Below are positions 55,228 to 64,000 of a stretch of DNA of 64,000 nucleotides, piece after piece; position 1 is the stretch's first letter, and each line of letters begins with the position of its first letter. Made by a program: the position numbers and the translations under genes. Below the pieces are notes generated by a model that was given only the letters and a program-made list of their open reading frames with translations, did not search any database and was not told where the DNA came from. Source of the stretch: Rivularia sp034931125 (GTDB lineage Bacteria > Cyanobacteriota > Cyanobacteriia > Cyanobacteriales > Nostocaceae); assembly GCF_034931125.1 (NCBI RefSeq), contig NZ_JAYGHM010000014.1, positions 60,767 through 124,766 on the forward strand. Reading direction: 5' to 3'.

Positions 55228-56907
55228 ATGATGTCACAGCAAAATATTTTAGAGCTAGCAAAGCAGGGTGATGCTCAAGCAATAGCATCTTTAATGAATC
55301 GGCAATTACAACCCAAAGGAATAACCGCGAAAGCAACTGTTGATAATTCTTGCTTACAAATTATGCTACTCTCTGATGAAACTCTAAACCAACAAGCTTT
55401 AGTGGAGTTTATTCGCAAAGGATTAACTGGATTAAAGATTATATCAATTGGGAAAGTAAAAATTTTTGCAAAAAAGATAGGAGAAGATTTCCCCGCTTGG
55501 AGTCAGGATTTAATTATGAGAAATGGTAGTCAATTTGAAATAGTAACTCAAATTAAAACTTCACAAGAAAGTTTAAAAGAGCAAGCAAAGCTTGGAGATA
55601 CTAATGCTATATCATCACTTTTAAATCAATCTCTAAAATCCAAAAAGGTTACTGTAAAAACTAGCTTGAAAGGAGATAGTTTAAATGTGATGTTAGAGTC
55701 AGATGATATTCCCAATGAGGCTTGTGTAACTTTAGTCCGTAGGGAAGTTGTCATGCTAAAATCTACATTAATAAATAAAATCCATATTTACGCTAAACAA
55801 CACAGTAGTGATTTTCCTGCATGGTCAAAAGAAATCAATTTATCCGAGCAAAGTTATTCTACACAACCTATAGCAACCTCTTCAAAGTCTAATTCAAACA
55901 ACATATCTATCACCATTAACGATAAAACTATTAACCTAAATGATATAGAATCTTTACAAATTGTCAAAGCATTAGTAATTGCAGGTGCGGTACTTTTAGC
56001 AATAGGAGTTTTTTGCCCTATTATCAGCGCTCCTATTATTGGGACTCTCAACTACTTCCATAATGGAAACGGTGATGGGGTAATTTTACTAATATTGTCT
56101 GCTATTTCTATCTTTTTAGTGCTGAAACACGAATTTAGATACTTATGGTGGACGGGGTTTGCTTCACTGGGTGTCACAATTCTCGGTTTTCTCGGCTTTC
56201 AATGGAAATTATCTGAGATTAAATCGAGTATGGAATCGGAACTACAAGGTAATCCATTCAGAGGTTTGGCTGATGCTACTGTAAACTCGATTCAATTACA
56301 GTGGGGTTGGTTGGTTATTCTGCTTGGTATCGGGTTAATTCTTGCTGGAGTTTATTTTTATGAAAGGCAAAATATAAATAAATCGGGATATGTCAATTAT
56401 TTATTAGATTTAGTCAATTTTAGAAAATCTAAAAAAGCATATTTCTTTGCAGGATTAGTTGTGATTGGGTTGATTTTACCTAAAGTATTCGTTGGAATAA
56501 AAGCTCAAGCAGAGTATAGAGAAGTAGCATCAAAAGCGAAACAATCAGAAGCAAAAACGCTTATCGGTTCAATAAATCGAGGACAACAAGTAATACTATT
56601 AGAGAAAGATAGATTTTCTAACTCCATAACAGAATTAGAATTAGGAATTGCTTCGGAAACAGATAACTACAATTACAATATCACCAAGGCGGATACTTCA
56701 TCAGCAATAGCAACTGCAACAGCTAAAGGAAATGGCATGAAAAGCTATACGGGTGCAGTATTTATGGTCAAAGACAGTGAGTATGACTTTGATACAACTA
56801 AAGCTGTTATTTGTGAAACAAATTCTGCTTCCAAAACTCCTCCTGATAATCCTCAGCTAGTAGGAGAAGATATTCAATGTGCAAAAGGTTCTAAGAAATT
56901 AGACTGA
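55228..56907 (+). CDS. Five-TM membrane protein with duplicated N-terminal domain and type IV pilin G/H-like tail
   Basis: This 559-aa protein opens with two ~110-residue repeats (AIASLMNRQLQPKGITAKAT..., AISSLLNQSLKSKKVTVKTS...), each ending FPAWSxxxxxxS. About five TM helices follow (about 245-450). The C-terminal ~120 residues read 'AKTLIGSINRGQQVILLEKD' and 'SITELELGIASETDNYNYNI', the globular part of cyanobacterial type IV pilin-like G/H proteins. That tail would lie outside the membrane and the repeats in the cytoplasm. The gene lies between the UvrD-like and BrxC/PglY-like genes on the same strand, with 158 nt before it and a terminator behind it. Confidence 0.75.
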   Translation: MMSQQNILELAKQGDAQAIASLMNRQLQPKGITAKATVDNSCLQIMLLSDETLNQQALVEFIRKGLTGLKIISIGKVKIFAKKIGEDFPAWSQDLIMRNGSQFEIVTQIKTSQESLKEQAKLGDTNAISSLLNQSLKSKKVTVKTSLKGDSLNVMLESDDIPNEACVTLVRREVVMLKSTLINKIHIYAKQHSSDFPAWSKEINLSEQSYSTQPIATSSKSNSNNISITINDKTINLNDIESLQIVKALVIAGAVLLAIGVFCPIISAPIIGTLNYFHNGNGDGVILLILSAISIFLVLKHEFRYLWWTGFASLGVTILGFLGFQWKLSEIKSSMESELQGNPFRGLADATVNSIQLQWGWLVILLGIGLILAGVYFYERQNINKSGYVNYLLDLVNFRKSKKAYFFAGLVVIGLILPKVFVGIKAQAEYREVASKAKQSEAKTLIGSINRGQQVILLEKDRFSNSITELELGIASETDNYNYNITKADTSSAIATATAKGNGMKSYTGAVFMVKDSEYDFDTTKAVICETNSASKTPPDNPQLVGEDIQCAKGSKKLD

Positions 56908-56990
56908 TAACATTCTCAACACCGCTATCATCATGTCAAGCGGTAAAATAAAAAACAGCTATATAATAAATACCGAAGGAAAGTTCCTCA

Positions 56991-57021
56991 AAAATCGCCT
57001 TTATCCCACAGGTGATTTTTT
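56991..57021 (+). terminator. Intrinsic terminator
   Basis: AAAATCGCCT (56991-57000) pairs with AGGTGATTTT (57010-57019), with one G-T wobble, around a 9-nt loop, and is followed by a T-run. It lies between the membrane-protein gene and the BrxC/PglY-like gene. It may end or attenuate the long operon before its last gene. Confidence 0.6.
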
Positions 57022-57085
57022 ATGGTTAAGCTATAACAACCAGAAGCTGGCTTCCAAAGAGCGTAAATCGATATAAGATGGTGCT

Positions 57086-60000
57086 ATGAAATACGGTGAG
57101 TTAATTCAATTTGAACCTATCGAAACTGTAATTCAGTTACAGGATGCTAGCGAGTTGGCTGAAGCACAGCAACTGGTTGCTACTTATGTAATTTCCGCAG
57201 AAATGGCGGAAAGGTTAGCTTCTGTGGTTTTTCCCAATTTACAGTTTGAGCAGCCAGCGGATAATAAAGGTATTCTGGTTGTGGGAAACTACGGTACGGG
57301 TAAGTCTCACTTGATGTCAGTGTTAAGCGCGATCGCAGAACACCAAGAACTCTCCGCAAGTCTCCAAAATCCTCAAGTTGTGGAAAGTGCTGCTTCTATT
57401 GCTGGCAAGTTTAAAGTTATACGCACGGAATTGGGTTCCACAACGATGGACTTGCGGGAGTTCGTTTGTTCTGCCTTAGAGGAAGCATTATCCGAGTGGG
57501 GGATTGAATTTCAATTTCCTTCACGGGATAAGATTCCCAATCACAAGGGCGTGTTTCAAGATATGATGGTTCTATTCCACAAACAGTTTCCCGATAAAGG
57601 TTTGCTATTTGTGGTGGATGAGTTGTTGGATTATCTCCGCAGTCGTAAAGACCAAGAATTAATTCTGGATTTGACTTTTTTACGGGAAGTTGGAGAAGTC
57701 TGCAAAGATTTAAAATTTCGCTTCATTGCAGGATTGCAAGAAACTTTATTTGATAATTCCCGTTTTGCTTTTGTTGCTGATGCAATTCGACGAGTAAAAG
57801 ACCGTTTTGACCAAATTTTAATTGCTCGTAGAGATATAAAATATGTAGTTGCGGAACGTCTGTTAAAGAAAACCGCAGACCAATTAATTAAAATTAAAGA
57901 ACATCTCACACCATTTGCCAAATTTTACGGCAATATGAACGAGCGGATCGATGAATTTACCCGACTTTTCCCGATTCACCCCGATTATATCGATACTTTC
58001 GAGCGCATAACTATTGCTGAAAGACGAGAAGTCCTCAAAACGCTATCGTTATCAATGCGGAAATTACTGAATAAAAATGTTCCCGATGATGCTCCCGGTT
58101 TAATTGCTTACGATAGCTATTGGAACACTCTTAAGGAAAATACATCTTTTCGTTCGGTTGTGGAAATTCGCGATGTAATTGACTGTTCGGGAGTATTAGA
58201 AGCACGCATCCAGCAAGCTTTTACCCGTCCTGCTTACAAGCCGATGGCTCAAAGAATTATCGCCGCACTTTCGATACATCGGTTAACTGTGGGAGATATT
58301 TATTCTCCTTTGGGTGCGACACCGGATGAATTACGGGATAGTTTGTGTTTGTATGAGCCAATGATTGCAGATTTGGGAGGAGATGCTGCGGATGATTTGC
58401 TCACCCATGTAGAAACAGTGTTACGGGAAATTCATAAAACCGTTAGCGGACAGTTTATTTCATCGAATCCCGATAATCGTCAATACTATATTGACTTGAA
58501 GAAAACCGATGATTTCGATGCTTTAATTGAAAAGCGAGCCGAGAGTTTAGATGCTTCTGGGTTAGATAGATATTATTTCCAAGCGCTGACACAAGTATTG
58601 GAATGTACCGACCAAACTTATGTTACGGGGTATCGTATTTGGGAGCATGACTTAGAATGGACGAGTAAAAAAGCGACTCGTAAAGGTTATTTATTCTTTG
58701 GTGCGCCAAACGAACGTTCTACAGCAACTCCATCAAGGGATTTTTATCTATATTTTATTCCACCTTTTGACCCACCAGTTTATAAAAATGAAAAAAATGC
58801 TGACGAGGTGTTTTTTAAACTTACTAAACCTGGCGATGTTTTTCGGCAGAATTTGGAAAAGTATGCAGCTGCATTGGAGTTAGCTTCGACTTCTTCTGGA
58901 CAAGCAAAGAAGATTTATGAGGATAAAGCAAAAGGTTTTGTGCGAAATTTGGTGAATTGGCTGCAAGAAAACATGACAACAGCTTTTGATGTTACTTATC
59001 AAGGTAAAACGAAACCTTTTTTGGAACGAATTAAAGCTGCAAAAATCGCGACTGGTGCGCGTGCTAACGTCCGCGATATGCTCAATACCGTTGCTTATAG
59101 CTGTTTGAACCCTCATTTTACCGACCTTGCACCAGAATATCCTACTTTTAATATCTTGATTACAAGTAAGAATATAAATCAAGCTGCAAGGGATGCATTA
59201 CGTTTTCTTCGAGGTGTTAATAAAACCCAGCAAGCTGTAGCTGTGTTAGATGCTTTGGAACTACTTGAAGGGGATAAGTTAGATGTTCGCAATTCTAAAT
59301 ATGCTAACTATATTTTGTCATTATTAAATCAAAAAGGTTCCGGTCAAGTTCTCAACCGGGGAGAAATTATTCAAAATGTATTGGGTGTGGAATATATGGC
59401 TCCCAATCAATATAGACTTGAACCTGAATTAATTATAGTATTGCTGGCAAGTTTGGTTTATAACGGTGATATAGTTTTAGCGATTCCGGGTAATAAGTTT
59501 AATGCGAATAATTTGGATGCTTTGGTAAATACATCAGTTGAAGACCTAATTAATTTTAAACACCTTGAGCAACCAAAAGATTGGAATTTACCCGCACTTA
59601 AGGCATTATTTGAATTACTCGGACTAACACCGGGAATGGCTCAGTTAGTAACCCAAGGTAAAGATGAATCTGTAAGAGAATTACAAAAAGCTGTCACCAC
59701 CACAGTAAATGATTTGGTGGTAGCAAGACAAAATCTACAAAGTTTAAGTTTTTGGGGAAAAAATCTTTTAACCGATGCATTGCAAGATGAATATCGTTCC
59801 AGTTTAGATAATACTAAAAAGTTTTTAGAATCATTACAAGCATTTACTACTCCTGGTAAATTAAAGAATTTCCGCTATCAAGAACAAGAAGTTACTTCAC
59901 ACCGTAGCGGTTTGCAAACCTTAGCAGAAATTACCGCACTTCAAGAATTAGTTACCAGCTTGGGGAATATTGCATCTTACCTCACCACAGCAGAAGCAGT

Positions 60001-60793
60001 ATTATCTGTAGATAATCCTTGGTTGGAACAGATGCGAAAGGTACAGCAAGAAATTCTTAGTGATATTTTAAATCCAAAAAAACGCACTACAGCAACTTTT
60101 CGCTCATTAACTTTGCAAAAACTGACGCAACTCAAACAAAGCTATATTCAAACTTACATGGTTTTACATACTAGCGCTAGGTTAGGAGTAACAGAGAATG
60201 ATACAAAAACTCAAATAACCCAAGATAGCAAAGCTAAAAACCTCCAAAAATTGGCGACAATAGATTTAATGCCAGCCAGTCAACTGCAAGAATGGCAAAA
60301 TAATATAGCAAATCTGAAAACCTGTACCAAACTTACCGAACAAGATTTACAAGTAAATCCCATATGTCCTCACTGTCATTTTAAACCAGCGAGTGAAGTT
60401 AGAGATAAACCAGCTAGCGATATATTAGTTGAGTTAGAAATGCAGTTAAATCAACTTTTAGAAGAATGGATTCAGACGCTAATTTATAATTTAGAAGACC
60501 CCACAACCCAGGAAAATTTGAATTTACTTAAAGCTAAACAAAGAAAATTGGTAGATGATTTTTTAGCGTCTCAAAATTTACCAAACCCGTTGACAAATGA
60601 ATTTATTAGTGCAGTTAGGGAAGTGCTTTCTGGGTTAGCGAAAGTGATAGTAAAAACCCAAGATTTACAAAAAATCTTACTTGCAGGTGGTTCTCCTTGT
60701 ACGGTAGAAGAAATGAAGAAGCGTTTCGATGATTATTTGAGCGAACTTACCAAAGGTAAAGATACAAGTAAAGTCAGAATAATTATTGAGTAA
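57086..60793 (+). CDS. BrxC/PglY-like (DUF6079-type) ATPase
   Basis: The 1235-aa protein has a P-loop ATPase domain near the N-terminus: Walker A GNYGTGKS (67-74; Lys73), followed by HLMSVLSAIAEH and a Walker B-like 'GLLFVVDELLDYL'. The long helical remainder, the 'RTELGSTTMDLREFV' region and the single zinc-binding-like CPHCHFKP near 1100 fit the large ATPases called BrxC/PglY in BREX and Pgl systems and their DUF6079 relatives. In those systems the protein is essential for phage exclusion. It has its own ATG and follows an intrinsic terminator, so it may have a separate promoter. No PglX methylase or PglZ is present nearby. Confidence 0.85.
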   Translation: MKYGELIQFEPIETVIQLQDASELAEAQQLVATYVISAEMAERLASVVFPNLQFEQPADNKGILVVGNYGTGKSHLMSVLSAIAEHQELSASLQNPQVVESAASIAGKFKVIRTELGSTTMDLREFVCSALEEALSEWGIEFQFPSRDKIPNHKGVFQDMMVLFHKQFPDKGLLFVVDELLDYLRSRKDQELILDLTFLREVGEVCKDLKFRFIAGLQETLFDNSRFAFVADAIRRVKDRFDQILIARRDIKYVVAERLLKKTADQLIKIKEHLTPFAKFYGNMNERIDEFTRLFPIHPDYIDTFERITIAERREVLKTLSLSMRKLLNKNVPDDAPGLIAYDSYWNTLKENTSFRSVVEIRDVIDCSGVLEARIQQAFTRPAYKPMAQRIIAALSIHRLTVGDIYSPLGATPDELRDSLCLYEPMIADLGGDAADDLLTHVETVLREIHKTVSGQFISSNPDNRQYYIDLKKTDDFDALIEKRAESLDASGLDRYYFQALTQVLECTDQTYVTGYRIWEHDLEWTSKKATRKGYLFFGAPNERSTATPSRDFYLYFIPPFDPPVYKNEKNADEVFFKLTKPGDVFRQNLEKYAAALELASTSSGQAKKIYEDKAKGFVRNLVNWLQENMTTAFDVTYQGKTKPFLERIKAAKIATGARANVRDMLNTVAYSCLNPHFTDLAPEYPTFNILITSKNINQAARDALRFLRGVNKTQQAVAVLDALELLEGDKLDVRNSKYANYILSLLNQKGSGQVLNRGEIIQNVLGVEYMAPNQYRLEPELIIVLLASLVYNGDIVLAIPGNKFNANNLDALVNTSVEDLINFKHLEQPKDWNLPALKALFELLGLTPGMAQLVTQGKDESVRELQKAVTTTVNDLVVARQNLQSLSFWGKNLLTDALQDEYRSSLDNTKKFLESLQAFTTPGKLKNFRYQEQEVTSHRSGLQTLAEITALQELVTSLGNIASYLTTAEAVLSVDNPWLEQMRKVQQEILSDILNPKKRTTATFRSLTLQKLTQLKQSYIQTYMVLHTSARLGVTENDTKTQITQDSKAKNLQKLATIDLMPASQLQEWQNNIANLKTCTKLTEQDLQVNPICPHCHFKPASEVRDKPASDILVELEMQLNQLLEEWIQTLIYNLEDPTTQENLNLLKAKQRKLVDDFLASQNLPNPLTNEFISAVREVLSGLAKVIVKTQDLQKILLAGGSPCTVEEMKKRFDDYLSELTKGKDTSKVRIIIE

Positions 60794-61089
60794 ATTTCAT
60801 CAGTTTTCTTGTAGGGTGTGTGACTAGGGTGTTTACTTTGTGGAAAAGCCTGAAAAAAAAGTTCATGCAGTTTTTGTGTCTTGTGGTGCTAGGCTAAAAA
60901 GCTTGTAAGATAAGGGTTTTGAGCTTTACAACTAAACACAGCAATGTCATGAGCGATTTCTACCTAAATTAGAACAAAATCAACACCCTAATCTGTGACT
61001 CTTCCCTTTTCCCTCCCCCCAACGAAATGTTTAATTTATTTTGCACAAGTACTTAGATATTTGTGCAGTCTGAGAAAACAGAGTTTGTT
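60794..61089. other. Intergenic region between convergent genes
   Basis: About 296 nt between the end of the BrxC/PglY-like gene and the end of the DUF1822-like gene on the other strand. No gene, tRNA or strong terminator hairpin is seen; a pyrimidine tract (CTCTTCCCTTTTCCCTCCCC) is the only notable feature. Confidence 0.5.
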
Positions 61090-62202
61090 TTACAAAATAA
61101 ATTCCTCAGTGACTACAGCATCTTGATAGCTGACTTCAACCTTGAATTGTTTATTTGGTGCTTCACTAAATTCTAATTGAATTAGATTATCAGTTTGTCT
61201 TGCACTGACTTCCTGACTGATGGAATCAGCAGTATTATAGTTAAGAGTAATTTTCAATTTCAAGCCAGATGGTAAATGTTCTTCTTGATGAGGAAGAACT
61301 CGTACAAGCACACCTTGTTCTTCGTTTTCTTCTTTTTTAAGACTGACAATTAAAGCTAAAAATTTATTTTGCAGCAGTAGTCCAAAATTAAATAATTTAG
61401 TCTGTGAAATAAAAAAATTATTTGACTCCTTCTGACTTCTAACAGAACCCCAAGCCCAGTTATTTGAAATTATACTTCCAACAGATGCTGTAGATTGCCA
61501 ACCTTCTTCAAATATTCCATCCCACCATTTACCGAGATTGATTAATGCTTTATCTGCTTGATTTTTTACTTGAATTACAGTTTCTATTACTGTGCTATTA
61601 GTTGTTACTGCAACGGGTAATTTAATCGCAGATGGTTCCAGAAAACGAATGTACAGCAAGAGGTTATTTAACTCTGTGTCAAATAAAGGCAAAGGGAAAT
61701 TATAACTATCTTCTGACTGAGATTTAAAGTCTAGTATTTGAGAATACTTAAATAGTTCATCGTAACGCAGAAAGCCGTGAATATTTAATTGTTCTTCCTC
61801 TTCTAATACTTCTACTAAGACATAGAAATGAGCAGCCATTTTGGCTGAGGTGATGAGTTTTGCTGGTAAGGTGACAAAATCATCAATCAGGTTATCTACG
61901 ATAATTAAGCAAAGACGAAATTCACCTACACTGAGATAACAAACACCATCAATTGCATTAGCACTGTTGTATGGTTTAATTTTGATATTTGGATTTCGTT
62001 CTTTCAGATACTTTTCAAAACCAAGTAATGCTAATGCATTTAAATATATTTTCCATTCATTTATCTCGCCTAATTTACGTAAATTATTCTCACTGATTAC
62101 TCGCGCTTCATGCAAATGTTCTGGTTCTAGCCAAACAACTTTTGGTGACAATTTTCTTCTCATTTTTGGTGCATCAATTAAATAAATGGATGAGTTACTC
62201 AT
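61090..62202 (-). CDS. DUF1822-like protein
   Basis: This 370-aa protein matches the DUF1822 style: an early 'WLEPEHLHEARVISENNLRK' and 'WKIYLNALALLGFEKYLKER' (consensus KxYLNTLAxxxVxxYL). Strand-rich parts follow (VCYLSVGEFRLCLIIVDN, AKMAAHFYVLVEVLEEEEQL), then an Ig-like beta C-terminus (LKITLNYNTADSISQEVSAR). In cyanobacteria DUF1822 proteins are commonly encoded behind a sigma-like HTH protein and near CHAT proteases; the role is unknown. It lies 62 nt downstream of the 494-aa gene on the same strand. No CHAT gene is adjacent in this copy. Confidence 0.75.
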   Translation of the reverse strand: MSNSSIYLIDAPKMRRKLSPKVVWLEPEHLHEARVISENNLRKLGEINEWKIYLNALALLGFEKYLKERNPNIKIKPYNSANAIDGVCYLSVGEFRLCLIIVDNLIDDFVTLPAKLITSAKMAAHFYVLVEVLEEEEQLNIHGFLRYDELFKYSQILDFKSQSEDSYNFPLPLFDTELNNLLLYIRFLEPSAIKLPVAVTTNSTVIETVIQVKNQADKALINLGKWWDGIFEEGWQSTASVGSIISNNWAWGSVRSQKESNNFFISQTKLFNFGLLLQNKFLALIVSLKKEENEEQGVLVRVLPHQEEHLPSGLKLKITLNYNTADSISQEVSARQTDNLIQLEFSEAPNKQFKVEVSYQDAVVTEEFIL

Positions 62203-62264
62203 ATTTTCTCTCCGATTAAGTTTTTTATAAAATAGCGATGTATATTTGATAGCAGATTCTTAAT

Positions 62265-63749
62265 TTAGGCTACCTGGTGTGAATTACTAAGGTAGATGCG
62301 GATTATTTGAGCAAATAAGCTGTTTTTCATCTGCTTCTTACTAGTTACTAATTCTGCTTTTGCTTCTTTGAATGTTTTTTTATAGGCAAATTCTCTAATT
62401 TCAGCAGCGATATTTTTTAGATAATCAGGTTCATAAGAAATTCTAGTTAACTGATATTTATTAATTGATTGTAAAAGCTTATCTAGAAAAATCTCTTCGC
62501 TTCGATACTGAACAATTTCCAAAAAGTCTTCTAGTTTAAAAATTCGTCTGGCTTTACTCCATTCGATTTCCCAAAGTTTAGCAATTTCACCTAATGATAT
62601 ATTCTCTTGGTAATATAGTCGTAAGCCTTCTGGGAATCGTTGAGCAAAGTTTTTGTAACCTCTACTTTTTTGCAAATATTCAATGCGCTCTTGAATTACC
62701 TCCGCAATTGTTTGATGTAACACCTGTTCAAACAAATTTGCACAGATTTCTTGGAGTTTTTCTAATTCCAGATCCTCCGGGTCACTGTCTATATGATAAG
62801 GTAAATTTGGGTTGTCAAAATAATCATGAGTTGGATTATTATATACTTCTGTGGATACAGTTTTAATATAACCACTTTTTCTATAAAGCCAGTCTTGACG
62901 CAATATTTCTGCAATACGTTTAAGGTGATAAATTAATTCTAGTGGAGAAAAAGTAATACTTTCTTGTTGCAACAAATGCAACATCTCTTGCAGTTGGCTT
63001 GGTGCTGGTTCCAAACAGCGTCCTTTCTGGCGTGTTTTTAGTCTATCTCGTCGGTAAACTGTTTGAAAAGCTTTTACAATTTCATAGTCTCCTGTTAAAA
63101 GAAAACCACACAGAGAACGGGGTATAGATTTACATAGTAATCCCCAATCACTGGGAGTTGCTAACCCAAACTCCCATAAAAATGACTTGATTTCTTCATT
63201 TTGGCGGGTGAGTCTGTTAGTCCAATTATCTAAGCTTTCGTTAGAACCTAAATTGGGATTGAATCTCCGTAAAATATCAACGCTAAAAAATTCTCCACCT
63301 TTAGCGATCGCGCTAGTTGTACCATCATGATGGTTCAAGATATACTGAGTTCTACTTTCACTATTTACAATCACCAGTGTTTTACCATCGTCGTTTAAAA
63401 CGAAGGGAAGCAAATCGGTGTACCTGAAAAGGTCTTCTGTACTGACGTTGTAGATGTGAGGGATGGTTTTGCAGGTGATGAGAATTCTGTGTGAGACATA
63501 GCAGCGTAAACAAAGTCCCGCGATCGCGCTTCGGTAAATGTTGTCAACTGAACGAAAAATTTCCCACAAAACTGTTTGAATTTGCTTATTTTCTTCTGTC
63601 GGTAGTGTGCAATTACTATTTAAGTGAGGGAATTGTATTTTAAAAAATTCCTTAGCTCTAGAGATTTCCCTGCGGTGTTTTAGTTGGACATCTTCCCCTA
63701 TAGGAAGTATCTGCATTTGCCAATATTTGATTGGTGATACCATAGTCAT
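62265..63749 (-). CDS. Sigma-70-like HTH protein of the DUF1822 pair
   Basis: In this 494-aa protein, about residues 365-410 form a region-4-like helix-turn-helix: 'LRLYYQENISLGEIAKLWEI' followed by EWSKARRIFKLEDFLEIV. This matches the sigma-like proteins that precede DUF1822 genes in many Nostocales. The rest is mostly helical with scattered Cys and Trp (CLRCYVSHRILITCKTIPHI). It is probably a transcription factor, or a DNA-binding partner for the DUF1822 protein. It starts at ATG 63749 and no ribosome site stands out. The last 250 nt of the window beyond it show no credible gene. Confidence 0.65.
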   Translation of the reverse strand: MTMVSPIKYWQMQILPIGEDVQLKHRREISRAKEFFKIQFPHLNSNCTLPTEENKQIQTVLWEIFRSVDNIYRSAIAGLCLRCYVSHRILITCKTIPHIYNVSTEDLFRYTDLLPFVLNDDGKTLVIVNSESRTQYILNHHDGTTSAIAKGGEFFSVDILRRFNPNLGSNESLDNWTNRLTRQNEEIKSFLWEFGLATPSDWGLLCKSIPRSLCGFLLTGDYEIVKAFQTVYRRDRLKTRQKGRCLEPAPSQLQEMLHLLQQESITFSPLELIYHLKRIAEILRQDWLYRKSGYIKTVSTEVYNNPTHDYFDNPNLPYHIDSDPEDLELEKLQEICANLFEQVLHQTIAEVIQERIEYLQKSRGYKNFAQRFPEGLRLYYQENISLGEIAKLWEIEWSKARRIFKLEDFLEIVQYRSEEIFLDKLLQSINKYQLTRISYEPDYLKNIAAEIREFAYKKTFKEAKAELVTSKKQMKNSLFAQIIRIYLSNSHQVA

Positions 63750-64000
63750 TTAAACTACCTCAAGTCTCTTGAAAACATGACATTAACAGCGAAGCTTTAG
63801 CACCAGAGACGATTTTTTAATTAATCTTTTTGGAGCTACCTTTATATATATAGGGTTAGTTTTGGAAATATATGCACTTTTGGAGAATGCGGAAGGGAAG
63901 ATTAAAGCTTGCTCACACAGCCTAAAAGTCTCTTGCTCAACAAAACTCCGTATCTCCTGCATCACATACAGCCAAAAAAACACCAGATATTACACTAGTA

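Noticed and set aside
56935..57078. 47-codon ATG frame before the BrxC/PglY-like gene
   Set aside because: It covers the terminator hairpin, and its Lys/Asn-rich translation has no protein-like pattern.
63783..63983. 66-codon minus-strand frame at the right edge
   Set aside because: There is no ribosome site or family-like motif, and it lies in an AT-rich upstream region of the sigma-like gene.

Overview
The window looks like accessory DNA of a filamentous, heterocyst-type (Nostocales-like) cyanobacterium. It is AT-rich and carries many HIP1-type GCGATCGC octamers. Its content is typical of that group: TPR-CHAT proteins, a DUF1822-like protein, an HTH protein with a DUF4384-like tail, type IV pilin G/H-like and RTX-type fragments, and a group II intron whose protein is an RT with an HNH domain. 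I see no rRNA, tRNA or CRISPR array and no central-metabolism block, so this is a defence and mobile island on a chromosome or large plasmid.

Layout. 1-0.8 kb: the N-terminal part of a reverse transcriptase (minus strand, cut by the window edge), most like the RT half of CRISPR RT-Cas1 fusions. 0.85-5.7 kb: a DUF4384-like HTH gene between two near-identical 72-bp hairpin repeats, then a 14-repeat TPR-CHAT protein. 5.7-9.4 kb (minus): a cytosine-5 DNA methyltransferase that overlaps a second long frame, two unrecognised genes and a small RHH-like protein. 9.5-11.5 kb: a duplicated gene fragment, a small gene, and tandem HTH paralogues of which the second is frameshifted. 11.5-21.3 kb (minus): two large tandem TPR-CHAT predicted proteases, a 125-aa protein and a 465-aa protein with a C-terminal membrane hairpin, a candidate protease-effector operon. 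21.4-25.4 kb: a YgjP-like metalloprotein, an HsdR-N-like nuclease domain and a graveyard of broken genes.

25.6-37.3 kb: a plasmid- or ICE-like block. A winged-HTH gene is split by a group II intron (RT plus HNH), and removing the intron restores one 146-codon frame. A co-oriented chain of small membrane proteins follows, then an M23 peptidase, a secreted protein, an FtsK/TraB-like DNA-pumping ATPase and a RusA-like resolvase. A large imperfect palindrome precedes the last small gene of the block.

37.7-60.8 kb: the main system of the window. Its core is a TerY-P triad (vWA, PP2C phosphatase, Ser/Thr kinase) with overlapping stop/start codons. Next come an SF1 helicase, a winged-HTH protein, a coiled-coil McrB-like AAA+ GTPase, a DUF2357/McrC-like zinc-ribbon partner, a RecB/Cas4-like nuclease, a UvrD/AddA-like helicase-nuclease, a membrane protein with a pilin-like tail and a BrxC/PglY-like (DUF6079-like) ATPase. 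It reads as a phosphorylation-gated DNA-processing or phage-restriction system. An AbiGi/DUF2971-like gene lies just upstream. 61.1-63.7 kb (minus): a DUF1822-like protein with an upstream sigma-like HTH protein, an arrangement common in cyanobacteria.
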